64,000 nucleotides of DNA from Kineothrix alysoides. Lineage in GTDB: Bacteria; Bacillota; Clostridia; Lachnospirales; Lachnospiraceae. Made by a program: the position numbers and the translations under genes. Of this stretch, positions 26,094 through 35,341 are shown in pieces. The stretch spans positions 1,674,001 through 1,738,000 of the forward strand of contig NZ_JPNB01000001.1 of the NCBI RefSeq assembly GCF_000732725.1, in the 5' to 3' direction. The notes under the pieces were generated by a model. That model was not told the DNA's origin. It saw only the letters and a list, made by a program, of their open reading frames with translations, and did no database searches. Every line of letters begins with the position of its first letter. The stretch's first letter is position 1.

Positions 26094-27074
26094 TTATTCC
26101 CCCTCTCTGATTACCGAGGTGACTCTTACCGCATATTTATCTTTGCTGGAGCCCGGTAACGCGGTGAATTTCTTTATATTTCCGACATAAACGCTAAGTT
26201 CATTGTCGACCCTTTTATCCAGCCTGATAATATCGCCCGGCTGTAGATTAACAAAATCATTGACCAAAACACTGCTTCTTCCCAGAATCGCTTTCACAGG
26301 AATATCGACTCTTCGAATCAGCGCCTCGATGTATTCTTCATAATGCTCGTCGTTCTTTTCCTGCATGGTGGAATACCAATACTTCGTATTCAGCTTGTCC
26401 ATGACATCTTCCAGCGTGAAATAAGGAAGACATATATTCATCAACCCCTCTACATCGCCGATTTTCATATTTAAAGTAACAATCGCTATCATATCGCTGG
26501 GTGCGATGACCTGAGCGAACTGCGAATTTGTCTCAATTCTTTCCATCAATGGATTCACATCCACGACATTTCTCCACGGTTCCCGCATGAGCTGCATGCA
26601 GACTATCATAAGCTTCTCGATAATAGTCATCTCTATTTCAGAAAAATCTCTGTTTTTCTCCAATGCACCTCCCGGTCCCCCCAGCATTCTGTCTATCATA
26701 GCAAATCCCAGGTTACAGGACAATTCTACGATGATATTTCCGGGTAACGGTGCAAAATTCACGATTCCCAGAATAACCGGATTGGACAGCGCATTTGAAA
26801 ATTCCGAAAAAGTAACCGCTTCCGAACTCGCCACGCTGACTTGTATATTCTTACGCAAATAAACCGGTAAGTTCGTAGATATCAATCTTCCATAATGCTC
26901 ATGTATAATTTCCAAGGTTCTTAAATGCTCCTTGGAAAACTTCGCAGGGCGTTTGAAGTCATAGTTCTTCACTTGCTTCTCACCATGCTCCTGCATCTCG
27001 TCTACATCCAACTCACCCGTACTTAATGCCGCGAGTAAATTGTCGATTTCGTTTTGTGACAGTACCTCACCCAC
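26094..27074 (-). CDS. fliM: Flagellar motor switch protein FliM
   Basis: The 326-residue switch protein has the N-terminal CheY-P binding motif (LSQNEIDNLLAAL), the middle domain (LRTLEIIHEHYGRLISTNLP, DRMLGGPGG) and a C-terminal SpoA domain (VDIPVKAILGRSSVLVNDFV). All parts of a functional FliM are present. It lies 31 bases after fliL. Confidence 0.97.
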   Translation of the reverse strand: MGEVLSQNEIDNLLAALSTGELDVDEMQEHGEKQVKNYDFKRPAKFSKEHLRTLEIIHEHYGRLISTNLPVYLRKNIQVSVASSEAVTFSEFSNALSNPVILGIVNFAPLPGNIIVELSCNLGFAMIDRMLGGPGGALEKNRDFSEIEMTIIEKLMIVCMQLMREPWRNVVDVNPLMERIETNSQFAQVIAPSDMIAIVTLNMKIGDVEGLMNICLPYFTLEDVMDKLNTKYWYSTMQEKNDEHYEEYIEALIRRVDIPVKAILGRSSVLVNDFVNLQPGDIIRLDKRVDNELSVYVGNIKKFTALPGSSKDKYAVRVTSVIREGE

Positions 27075-27105
27075 TCAAGTCACCTCCTGCCTATTTCTTA
27101 GCAGA

Positions 27106-27624
27106 TTATTGGAACTTAATGTCACTAAACGAAACATTATAAACAAATTTCGAATCGAACATACGCTGAATTCTTCTTAAAATTTCCTGCTTGGCTTCAT
27201 TCTGCGTATCGCTCGTCATAAGCTCATCCATCGTATAGCTTCCAATTATGTCTATAATCTCACTCGTAATAAGCGGCTCGTAAGTCGCCATACTTTCAGA
27301 GCTTCCATAATCTTTATATCCATCTGCCTTCGTATTCAGGGAAAGTGCTACAGATGCCAGACAATAGTGGGTGCTTCCATCCTCACTACTTTTCAGAGTA
27401 ACCGTCATAGGTTCAGAGATATTATACACTTCTGTCTGTGACAAAGGAACGGTTCCCGCACCTCCTGCTTCTCCTAATTCTAAACGAAGTACCGATGCGA
27501 TATCCGTCACAAGTTCTGTTGTCTTCTTCGAAGCGCCGGTTACGCTGAACATCATAATAGATGTTAATACAATATTCACGATCAGCAAACCGAGTATCAG
27601 TACAGACAATAAATTATTCTTCAT
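27106..27624 (-). CDS. fliL: Flagellar basal body-associated protein FliL
   Basis: The 172-residue protein has one N-terminal membrane helix (LLSVLILGLLIVNIVLTSIM) and an extracytoplasmic FliL domain ending in RRIQRMFDSKFVYNVSFSD. FliL associates with the stator ring. Slot between motB and fliM supports the call. Confidence 0.93.
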   Translation of the reverse strand: MKNNLLSVLILGLLIVNIVLTSIMMFSVTGASKKTTELVTDIASVLRLELGEAGGAGTVPLSQTEVYNISEPMTVTLKSSEDGSTHYCLASVALSLNTKADGYKDYGSSESMATYEPLITSEIIDIIGSYTMDELMTSDTQNEAKQEILRRIQRMFDSKFVYNVSFSDIKFQ

Positions 27625-27646
27625 TTTAAAACTTCCTCCCGCTCGT

Positions 27647-28453
27647 TTAATAGGAACTTAGCGAATTGTAAATTCTTATTTCTACCCTTCTGTTCAGTGC
27701 CCGGCCCTGTGCCGTGGAATTGTCCGCTATCGGAACATATTCTCCGCGACCGGAATGTTTAATAATTGCAGGGTCAAGATCCGCATGTTCAATTAGGTAA
27801 TTGAATACCGAGAGCGCCCTTCCGCTGCTCAATTCATCGTTATTGGAATACTTTGATCCCGACATTGGAACATTGTCCGTATGTCCTTCTACCTCTATCG
27901 TGCTCTGTGCATAACGTTCCAGCATAATGCCTATCTTGTCTAATACCGGTAAGGATTCTTCCTTAAGTACGGTGCTTCCTGAATCGAACAACAAAGATCC
28001 CTGAAGAGTAAGCTGCACGTATTGAGAGGTGAATTCAACATCAATCACATCGCTAAGGCTTTGTTCGGCAACTGCCTCCTCCACCTTTTCGGAAAGTTCC
28101 TCCGATTCCTTTAACTTGGCTTCTTCAAGCTTCCTCTCAGCTTCGTTGAGAGAATCCGGAACAGCGTCGCCCTCTTCTGTCTTTCCGGTACTGTTTATGT
28201 ATTGATCCAGCTCGTTAAGCTGGCTAACACCATTACTGATTAGAATACCGTCTCCTACCGCCGATGCACCTCCGTCAAATATGCTGAAAGCCTGACTGAA
28301 CGATGCCGCCATCAAGTCGAACTTCTGTGCATCCACCGAGGACATCGAAAAAAGTAAAACGAAAAAGCACAAAAGCAAATTCATAAGGTCGCCGAATGTA
28401 GCTATCCATCCTGGAGAACCCTTTGGCGCTTCTTCTTTCCTACGCCTAGCCAA
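27647..28453 (-). CDS. motB: Flagellar stator protein MotB
   Basis: Stator subunit with a single membrane helix carrying the ion-binding Asp (TFGDLMNLLLCFFVLLFSMS) and a C-terminal OmpA-type peptidoglycan-binding domain (TIEVEGHTDNVPM, ALNRRVEIRI). The start chosen is the TTG at 28453, eight bases after GGAGG and giving MARRRKEEAPKG (268 residues). The reading beginning at GTG 28462 would overlap the ribosome site. This TTG overlaps the motA stop codon, implying coupled synthesis of the stator pair. A plug region follows the helix. Confidence 0.95.
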   Translation of the reverse strand: MARRRKEEAPKGSPGWIATFGDLMNLLLCFFVLLFSMSSVDAQKFDLMAASFSQAFSIFDGGASAVGDGILISNGVSQLNELDQYINSTGKTEEGDAVPDSLNEAERKLEEAKLKESEELSEKVEEAVAEQSLSDVIDVEFTSQYVQLTLQGSLLFDSGSTVLKEESLPVLDKIGIMLERYAQSTIEVEGHTDNVPMSGSKYSNNDELSSGRALSVFNYLIEHADLDPAIIKHSGRGEYVPIADNSTAQGRALNRRVEIRIYNSLSSY

Positions 28454-29243
28454 TCGGTTCACCTCCGCTTTCGCTGCTCCAGCTTTCTTTATCCCTCGGA
28501 GACAGGAACGATTTCAATTTCTCTTCTATAACCCGCGGGTTCTCACCCGCCTGAATGGAGAGAAGTCCTTCTATCATAATTTCCTTCAGCCGAACCTCTT
28601 CCGCGTTGTTTTCTCTTAATTTGCTCGCAACCGGCGTACATATCCAGTTGGCTAAAAGCGAACCGTATAAGGTCGTAATAAGCGCAGTTGCCATTCCGGG
28701 ACCAATTGCTGACGGATCGTCCATCCGGTTGAGCATATCCACCAGGCCGACAAGGGTTCCAATCATACCCCACGCAGGTCCCATCGCTCCAAGAGCATCC
28801 CAAAATCCAATTTTTGTCTTGTGTCTTTCCTCTATGCTGGCAAGTTCCGTATCCATTATGGCACGAACCAATTCCTGATCAGTGCCGTCTACGATGAGAA
28901 GAATACCCTTCTTCAAAAATTCATCGTCCAGGCTTGCCGCCCTCTCCTCCAGTGAGAGGAGCCCTTCCTTGCGGGCTATATTAGACAGTTCAATAATCTG
29001 CCTGATCGTCTCAGGAGTATTGTTGTCCGGCGTCCTTAGCACCAACCGGAAACTCTTTATTCCTTCCGTAAAATTATGCAACGAATACGATGCTAACACG
29101 CAGCACAATGAACCACCAAAAGTAATAAAAACGGAAGGAATGTCCCAATAGCTGCCAATTGCTGATATTCCCCCACTAGTCAAAATACCAAATATAAACA
29201 CAATGCCACATAGAACAAGACCTAATATTGATGCTATATCCAC
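28446..29243 (-). CDS. motA: Flagellar stator protein MotA
   Basis: The 265-residue protein has four membrane helices and the conserved GPAWGMIGTLVGLVDML and ALITTLYGSLLANWI segments that line the ion channel. The cytoplasmic loop contacts FliG. Ion specificity cannot be read from sequence alone. It follows flbD by 23 bases. Confidence 0.96.
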   Translation of the reverse strand: MDIASILGLVLCGIVFIFGILTSGGISAIGSYWDIPSVFITFGGSLCCVLASYSLHNFTEGIKSFRLVLRTPDNNTPETIRQIIELSNIARKEGLLSLEERAASLDDEFLKKGILLIVDGTDQELVRAIMDTELASIEERHKTKIGFWDALGAMGPAWGMIGTLVGLVDMLNRMDDPSAIGPGMATALITTLYGSLLANWICTPVASKLRENNAEEVRLKEIMIEGLLSIQAGENPRVIEEKLKSFLSPRDKESWSSESGGEPIG

Positions 29244-29266
29244 GAATCATTCCCTTGATTTCCGCG

Positions 29267-29452
29267 TCAATCCGCAAAAATATCCTTTCTATACGATTTT
29301 ACTAGATTTTTCACGTCTTGTCTACTTTCTTTTACAATTATTTTACGGCCTGTAGTAAATGAAACGACTGTATCTGGTGTCTCCTCCACCAGTTCGATTA
29401 AATCCGGATTGATCAATATTTTTGCTCCGTTTATCTTCGTAACCTCTATCAT
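29267..29452 (-). CDS. flbD: FlbD/SwrD family protein
   Basis: A 61-residue protein with the typical MIEVTKINGAKILINPDLIE start and VSFTTGRKIIVKES. In Bacillus the orthologue SwrD increases motor torque. It is always near flgE/motA in Gram-positive operons, as here. Confidence 0.92.
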   Translation of the reverse strand: MIEVTKINGAKILINPDLIELVEETPDTVVSFTTGRKIIVKESRQDVKNLVKSYRKDIFAD

Positions 29453-29512
29453 TTTTACCCTCTCCTCTTTCGGACTTTAAAGCCCCTCCTGCCCATAGTC
29501 CTACAAGATGAC

Positions 29513-29536
29513 GGGGAACTCGGTTTCAAGTTCCCC
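29513..29536. other. Intercistronic hairpin between flgE and flbD
   Basis: A perfect 8-bp stem GGGGAACT/AGTTCCCC with an 8-base loop in the 113-base gap between the flgE stop and the flbD start. There is no following T-run on the minus strand, so it is more likely an mRNA-stability or processing element than a strong terminator. Confidence 0.45.
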
Positions 29537-29565
29537 ATTATGTTGTGTTCCTTTACATTATATTA

Positions 29566-31170
29566 CTAACGCTTAAGGTTTGTCAATTCTTCTAACATCG
29601 TATCCGAAACTGTAATAATTCGGCTGTTTGCCTGGAATCCTCTCTGCGTCGTGATCATTTCCGTAAACTCCTGGGACAGGTCTACGTTACTCATCTCGAG
29701 AACGCCGGTCTGCATGTAGCCGCCGTTGGCCGTGATATCCACGCCCTGACCGCTAAACTCACCGGAGTTCGCCGTAGCGGAATAAAGGTTATCGCCTTCC
29801 TTCGCCAGACCGGAAGGATTCGCAAATTCTGCGACTGCTATTTGTCCGAGCAGCTTGCTCTGTCCGTTATCATAGGAAGCGATAATCTTACCGTCCTTTC
29901 CTATGGAAATAGCGATCATATCGCCTGTTTTACGTCCAGCACCCAGACCTTCGGAATCCCCGCTCGTCATCGTAATCGTACTGGAACCATTGTTATTTAC
30001 GGCCTGCGTGGAGGAAAAATCGAGACTAATTGTAGAAAAACCTTCAAGGCTACCAAAAGTTAAATTCAGCTTTCCATTACCACTGCCACCCGCACTTGCA
30101 AACTTGCCGTTTCCAGCATCATAATTAAGTTTTGCCGCATTATTAACCGTCTTATTGAGAACTGTAAGAGTTCCATCCGCCGCTATAGATATCCTATTAA
30201 CATTGGAATCTGCACCTGCTAGATCTAAACCATAAAGGGCTTTAATTGCATCTGTCTCAGCAGTGCTCAATGGAACATCATGCGGACCAATTTCAAAATT
30301 TGTCAGTTTATTGCCGCTTAAATCTTCTACCGTTATATGAGTCGGAGCATCGGGATCGTTATAAGTGATAGTTACTTTATTTTTCGGCGAATACGACGAT
30401 GATATATCCACCTTCAAAGCTTCACCAAACGCTATCTCAGCCAACTTCGTATCGCCAATGCTAACTCCGTTAGAATCCAAAACGTCCTCCAGCGCTATGT
30501 AATATTGACTATCTGCTGTCGTGGAATGAACACTGAACTTTGCTGTATATTTATATCCTGATGCACTGTAAAACTCGAAGTTCATAACACTGCCGGAAGA
30601 ACTGTTTATCTTTGTATCGTTCTTGTCGATGATACCCGTCATTCTTCCATTAGTGGTCGATGCTGCCGGATAACTCATGTTGTCCGCATTCATAATCTGG
30701 AGCTTTGATACGGAAGTCTCCAGTTCACCGCTTTCCTTGTTTACCGCCCATCCCATAAGATTGTAGCCGGTGCTGGTCATTGCAAGATTTCCCGCCCCGT
30801 CCACATAGAAGGAACCATCCCGCGTAAAGAAGTTTTGAGTTCCGTTGTTAACTACAAAAAAAGCGTCGCCCGTTATCATTATATCAAACGGATTATTTGT
30901 CGTCTGCGCGGAGCCTTGCTGCGTAATAGCAGTATTGATCGCTCCTGTAACTACACCGAGACCGATCTGCTTCGCATTCGTACCGCCTACACCCGTTGTT
31001 GCATTGGCACCGGATGCTGATTGTGTCGTCTGATACATCAAATCCCTGAATGTTACAGACTGTGATTTATAAGCTGTTGTATTAACGTTAGCGATATTGT
31101 TACCGATAACGTCCATCTTTGTCTGGTGCGTTCTAAGTCCTGCCACACCAGCGTACAATGATCTCATCAT
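29566..31170 (-). CDS. flgE: Flagellar hook protein FlgE
   Basis: Hook subunit of 534 residues. The N-terminal rod/hook motif (MRSLYAGVAGLRTHQTKMDV, then IGNNIANVNTTAYKS) and the C-terminal pair (NVDLSQEFTEMITTQRGFQA and SRIITVSDTMLEEL) assemble the inner helical core. The middle (about 140-440) is the variable surface region with Ser/Thr/Asn-rich strands. It lies downstream of flgD and the small hook-operon gene. Confidence 0.96.
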   Translation of the reverse strand: MMRSLYAGVAGLRTHQTKMDVIGNNIANVNTTAYKSQSVTFRDLMYQTTQSASGANATTGVGGTNAKQIGLGVVTGAINTAITQQGSAQTTNNPFDIMITGDAFFVVNNGTQNFFTRDGSFYVDGAGNLAMTSTGYNLMGWAVNKESGELETSVSKLQIMNADNMSYPAASTTNGRMTGIIDKNDTKINSSSGSVMNFEFYSASGYKYTAKFSVHSTTADSQYYIALEDVLDSNGVSIGDTKLAEIAFGEALKVDISSSYSPKNKVTITYNDPDAPTHITVEDLSGNKLTNFEIGPHDVPLSTAETDAIKALYGLDLAGADSNVNRISIAADGTLTVLNKTVNNAAKLNYDAGNGKFASAGGSGNGKLNLTFGSLEGFSTISLDFSSTQAVNNNGSSTITMTSGDSEGLGAGRKTGDMIAISIGKDGKIIASYDNGQSKLLGQIAVAEFANPSGLAKEGDNLYSATANSGEFSGQGVDITANGGYMQTGVLEMSNVDLSQEFTEMITTQRGFQANSRIITVSDTMLEELTNLKR

Positions 31171-31255
31171 AATGAATGACCTCCTTTTTTTACCGCTCGA
31201 TACCGCCTCGTTCCTTCTGTCATTCCGGAACGGCAGCCCCCTTGTAAGGTCCGGC

Positions 31256-31660
31256 CTACATAATTACTGCGCCATCGATGTTGGTAAATACATTTTCATC
31301 TGTTTCTGTCTGTTTCATGGCTGTTACTACCGTATTGTTAGGAACATTTACGATAAAGGCCAACTGGTCGACAAGCACCAGAGATTCATGAATTCCTTTC
31401 AAGCCCGCTTTCATCGTTCCTTCCTGCAGCCTCTCCTTCTGGTTATCCGTGAGCTCTATGTTGCGCTCTGCCAGACGATTTGCCGCATGTTTGGAAAACT
31501 TTACTTCCCCTGCGCTCTCAGCCGCTTTCGCAGTCTTGTTCAATAAATCCGAAAAAGAGACTCCGCTCTCTCCCGCGATTTTACGGCTTTGCTCCGCTTG
31601 AGTAAAATATTTTGCCTGTAGCTGTTCTATGGAAAGGAATTGATTATTTTGAATCTTCAT
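31256..31660 (-). CDS. Flagellar operon protein, TIGR02530-type
   Basis: A 134-residue protein matching the conserved small hook-operon protein of Gram-positive bacteria. It has FSDLLNKTAKAAES, then FSKHAANRLAERNIELTDNQ (the signature FSxHAxxRLxxR), and LVDQLAFIVNVPNNTVVTAM near the end. The ATG at 31660 has AAGGAGGAGAAG; upstream in-frame codons to 31720 overlap the flgD end. The role is not established; position between flgD and flgE links it to hook assembly. Confidence 0.88.
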   Translation of the reverse strand: MKIQNNQFLSIEQLQAKYFTQAEQSRKIAGESGVSFSDLLNKTAKAAESAGEVKFSKHAANRLAERNIELTDNQKERLQEGTMKAGLKGIHESLVLVDQLAFIVNVPNNTVVTAMKQTETDENVFTNIDGAVIM

Positions 31661-31726
31661 AATCTTCTCCTCCTTGAGCTTTTCCCATCCTTGGTATCTA
31701 AGGCCAGTCCGACTAACCACAAAGTT

Positions 31727-32422
31727 CTAATTGCCGCCGTCACTATCTCCACCGTTATTTGAAGCTGCATTATTTGCTTCCTGCTCCTTAACCAGCTCTG
31801 CAATACGCTCGGTATAACCTTTCAGCGTCGTTACAGTAGCGGACGAAATAAAGGACTTCTGGTAATCTGACATTCCATTGTAGATTTCATTCAGCTCATC
31901 AATCGCGGTCTTGTTATCCAGCGTCAATTTTTCCTTGGATGAAGGTAATTTAGCCATTTTAACCATGAAATTCGTCGCCAAGTCATAAGCCTTCAAATAT
32001 TCCTGATCGGCAACGCCATATACATCATTCAATGAATAAAGGGCATCTCCTATGGAAACATAAGCTTTGTTATTCTCGTAAATAATATAATCTACCTTAC
32101 CTTGAATCTGAGTCGTCTGACCACTGCTGTTTTTCGTATTAACGCTTACTATTTGTCCTACCAATGTAGAAGCTCTTGATAATTCTAACGTAGCGCTCAT
32201 ATTCTGCATCTGTTCCAAAGAAGAGAATTGTGCATATTGTGCAACGAATTCCGTATTTGAGGTAGGCTCAAGCGGGTCCTGATATTTCATTTGTGCTACA
32301 AGCAACCCCAAAAAAGCATCTTTGTCAAGCGTTGATTTATCTTTTACAGTACTATTCGCCAAAGAAGTGGCTGACGCACTTTGTACTACTTTCCCGTCTT
32401 CAATTTTTGCTGTTACTGACAT
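31727..32422 (-). CDS. flgD: Hook assembly scaffold FlgD
   Basis: Hook cap protein, 231 residues. The N-terminal signature LDKDAFLGLLVAQMKYQDPL and EFVAQYAQFSSLEQMQNMS are clear. The region around 110-140 (IQGKVDYI) is a small beta domain. The C-terminal third (SKEKLTLDNKTAIDELNEIY and following) is helical with an Asn/Gly/Asp tail and unlike enterobacterial FlgD, but such tails are common in Clostridia. Confidence 0.93.
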   Translation of the reverse strand: MSVTAKIEDGKVVQSASATSLANSTVKDKSTLDKDAFLGLLVAQMKYQDPLEPTSNTEFVAQYAQFSSLEQMQNMSATLELSRASTLVGQIVSVNTKNSSGQTTQIQGKVDYIIYENNKAYVSIGDALYSLNDVYGVADQEYLKAYDLATNFMVKMAKLPSSKEKLTLDNKTAIDELNEIYNGMSDYQKSFISSATVTTLKGYTERIAELVKEQEANNAASNNGGDSDGGN

Positions 32423-32504
32423 ACATTCTCCTTTCCGTAAGGATTTTCCTTACTTTTCATATTAGCCTGAAAATTATTACTGATTAAGTTCTTCATACAT
32501 AAAA

Positions 32505-33920
32505 CTACGCAGTGAAATCAACAGTACTTCCATCCGCCGTCATCATCGCTACAGCAATTTGTTCTTCTTCGTTCAGTTCTGCTTCGCTTTCGGGATTCAA
32601 CTCATTCAGGTTAATCTTTCTAACACCCTTCTTCTTTCCCTCCTGCGCCTGCTCCTGACCGTTTCCGTCGCCGTTTAAATTTCTCTCAAACTGATGACTT
32701 TCTACAGTAACCTCTACCGCTTCCACTTTCAGTCCCTGCTCCTCGAAGTTATTCCGAAGCTGTACTATCTGGCTCTCGATTGCCGCCTTCACCGTTTCAT
32801 TCTGTGTCAAGAACTGTGCGGTAATTACGCCGTCCTTAGACGTAATATTGATGTTGACCGTACCGAGACTTGCGGGATGAAGCTGTATTTCCATCTGGGT
32901 CATGTCCGTTTTTATCTGAATCTTCATGTAATCCATAATCTGATTCATGATGTCCTGGGTATTTGCTGTCTGACCCGACATGGTGCCTTCGAATACCGCA
33001 TCCGCAGTCGCCGTAGTATTATTTCGGTTCAACAGACTTTCTAATAGTACATTATTGTACGTATTGCTTCCGTGGGATGAAGAATCCTTCTGTGAAGAAT
33101 CTTTTTTAGGACTTTCTGCCTTTTCTTCCTCCGGTACCTCTGCCTTCTTAGAAACCAATTCCGGACTTTCTTCCTTACTGTTTCCCTCTGCCTTTACACT
33201 GATTTCCACCACTTCGCCATCGCGCTCTACGGTTACCGTATAATCTTTTTGCTCTTCCGGCACTGCTTCCGTGTCTTCCGCTCCTGACAATTTCACATAA
33301 TCGCCCGCTTTGGGAACTTCTTCCTTAGGAATCGCCTGCTCTAAAATTGCTGCAATTTCCTCGGGCGTCAAACCCGTCTGCTCCTGTAATGCATTAACCG
33401 TTTCGTTTACCTTCCCCAAAAGGTTCTTGAGAGAATTATAAAGTCCTTCGTCTGTCATTACCGTCAGCATGTCTGCGTCCTTAAGCGTTAGCACCAGTTG
33501 TGTCAGGTTATCGGGATTCAGCAAATCTGCCATGGTCAGCCCCAAGGTCTCCATAGCGGCTTCTACTTCCTCCAACGAGATGCCCAATTCCTGCGAAATC
33601 TCATTGACCAGTTCCTCTCCCGCCTTACACACTACGTCTTCCGTGGTCTTGTCCACATCGGCGTTCTGTACATTCTCTACCTTCGTTTTAGCGCTGTTAT
33701 CCTTAGTGTCCAAGCCTCTCTTATCGGTGTGACTCACCTTTACCTGAGAGCTTTTCACCGAATTATCGTTGGATAGGGACGTATTCTGTATGTCCGCCTG
33801 TCCTGACGCTTTGCTGAAAGTATCCGAAAAATTTCCCGCTAGATTGCCTTGCGTATTTCCAGTCTGCTTCGTAGATGCATAATTCATCAACGGATTGATG
33901 CCTTTTACCGGTGTGCTCAT
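32505..33920 (-). CDS. fliK: Hook-length control protein FliK
   Basis: The 471-residue protein has a poorly conserved, Lys/Glu/Ser-rich N-terminal ruler part and the C-terminal flagellar hook-length domain (about 330-410: MEIQLHPASLGTVNINIT, EEQGLKVEAVEV). It is exported and measures hook length, triggering the FlhB switch. Followed by flgD with an 82-base gap. Confidence 0.92.
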   Translation of the reverse strand: MSTPVKGINPLMNYASTKQTGNTQGNLAGNFSDTFSKASGQADIQNTSLSNDNSVKSSQVKVSHTDKRGLDTKDNSAKTKVENVQNADVDKTTEDVVCKAGEELVNEISQELGISLEEVEAAMETLGLTMADLLNPDNLTQLVLTLKDADMLTVMTDEGLYNSLKNLLGKVNETVNALQEQTGLTPEEIAAILEQAIPKEEVPKAGDYVKLSGAEDTEAVPEEQKDYTVTVERDGEVVEISVKAEGNSKEESPELVSKKAEVPEEEKAESPKKDSSQKDSSSHGSNTYNNVLLESLLNRNNTTATADAVFEGTMSGQTANTQDIMNQIMDYMKIQIKTDMTQMEIQLHPASLGTVNINITSKDGVITAQFLTQNETVKAAIESQIVQLRNNFEEQGLKVEAVEVTVESHQFERNLNGDGNGQEQAQEGKKKGVRKINLNELNPESEAELNEEEQIAVAMMTADGSTVDFTA

Positions 33921-33997
33921 CGTGTTCTACCTCCTTTCTTATTAAATTTTAATAATAATTTATATATAAATGCGGTTTCCCGCCTTATATATCGCCG

Positions 33998-34882
33998 TTA
34001 AGACTCCGGATCCATAATCTTGGTAATGCGTGCCGCAGTAGCCGGATCCATCACCCCTAAAATCTTTCCTCTGTCCTGCGCGCTCATCACGGAAAGGATT
34101 CTCGATGCCAATCCGAGATTGTCGGTCATCGACTCAAAAATAGTGGCAGCCTCCTTGGGTTTCATCTCTGAATACGCCTGCGCGTATTCCTTGACATCGT
34201 TACTTTCCTCTACCTGCTGTACTACCTGCTTGTAAAGATATTCTGCCGTAGCGGGGTCGATGCTTTCGTAATATTTCTTGTATTCCTCAGCTCCCGGCCC
34301 GTTTTCCGCATACACTACTTCTTCATAGAATTCTGTCTTGATTCGCTGGAACTCCACCTGATTGTTTTCGAAGGTCTTTAATCTTTCGACCTCTGCCTTT
34401 AGGTTAGCAACCTCTTCCGAGCTTGTGGACTGCGCTGACTGTGCACTCTGCAACTCCAACTCCAACTCCTTAATATATTTGACCGCTTCCTCAAGACTTT
34501 TATATCCGCCATAGTCCTCTCCCGTTTCTGTCGTTATATCCGTAACCTCATCCGTCGACGGGAGAATCTTATTGATTACTGGTACATTCTTCAAAACAGG
34601 GGTAAGTACGCTGGACCCGAAACCGCCTACATCCAGCTTCACCAATAAACAGAGAATAGCAATCCACACAACTACAATGAGCGTCGTAACAAGAAAAACC
34701 GATACGCCGCTGGTCCCACTATCATCATCCAACTGAGCCTCCTGAAGATAAAGCTCCTTGGCCCGCCTTTTCGCTTCCCTCTTCTGCTCCTTCTGCTCTG
34801 ACTTGAGACGCTTTTTTTCTTCTGCCAGCTTCTCTTTATCCGTGATTTGGTCTATATCTGTAATAACCTCTGTATTTGGCAT
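33998..34882 (-). CDS. MotE-like flagellar protein with MgtE N-terminal-type domain
   Basis: A protein of 294 residues: a basic coiled coil (about 10-45), one membrane helix (SVFLVTTLIVVVWIAILCLL), a second coiled coil (about 135-175) and a C-terminal MgtE-N/FliG-like helical domain (KPKEAATIFESM, MSAQDRGKILGVMDPATAAR). It occupies the slot of YlxF/FlbB-type proteins (MotE) between fliJ and fliK, thought to help stator or C-ring assembly. The ATG at 34882 is preferred over the upstream ATG at 34906, which overlaps fliJ. Confidence 0.82.
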   Translation of the reverse strand: MPNTEVITDIDQITDKEKLAEEKKRLKSEQKEQKREAKRRAKELYLQEAQLDDDSGTSGVSVFLVTTLIVVVWIAILCLLVKLDVGGFGSSVLTPVLKNVPVINKILPSTDEVTDITTETGEDYGGYKSLEEAVKYIKELELELQSAQSAQSTSSEEVANLKAEVERLKTFENNQVEFQRIKTEFYEEVVYAENGPGAEEYKKYYESIDPATAEYLYKQVVQQVEESNDVKEYAQAYSEMKPKEAATIFESMTDNLGLASRILSVMSAQDRGKILGVMDPATAARITKIMDPES

Positions 34883-34886
34883 TTTC

Positions 34887-35333
34887 TCACCTTCTTCTCC
34901 GCCCATATGTATAACTGGTCAGTTCGTCTACTTCCTTGCTTTCTGCGGAGTTTTCCTCCTTCATAAATTCCTCAAAGGCCTTTTCCCGCAGTTTCTCCTG
35001 CACCTTGCGCTCCTGCATGATCTCCTGAAGCTTTTGCCTCTTCCGTTCCAGTTCATCTTCTGCCCGGCGCACTTCGATTTTCTGATTTACTATATAATCG
35101 CCCATCTGCAAAATAGCATTCTTATTGTCCAGAATATCCTGTACGTTTAAATTGTGTCCCCTAAGCCTACGGCCTTCTTCTTCATAGGACGCTTTTCTTT
35201 CAAAGAGACATCTTAACTTTTCCTCCTCTTCATCCAAACGCATTCTGGCAGCGGCAAATTCCATTTTCACCTGCTCTTCCAGCTTGTATTTCAGATTTAG
35301 AATACTTTGCATCCTATATATAAATTTCGACAT
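34887..35333 (-). CDS. fliJ: Flagellar export protein FliJ
   Basis: A 148-residue, almost entirely helical charged protein (coiled coil over about 10-135) following fliI by 8 bases. FliJ is the central stalk of the export ATPase. Wording such as FIYRMQSILNLKYKLEEQVK at the start and a basic end (YGRRRR) is typical. Confidence 0.92.
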   Translation of the reverse strand: MSKFIYRMQSILNLKYKLEEQVKMEFAAARMRLDEEEEKLRCLFERKASYEEEGRRLRGHNLNVQDILDNKNAILQMGDYIVNQKIEVRRAEDELERKRQKLQEIMQERKVQEKLREKAFEEFMKEENSAESKEVDELTSYTYGRRRR

Positions 35334-35341
35334 AAAACCCT

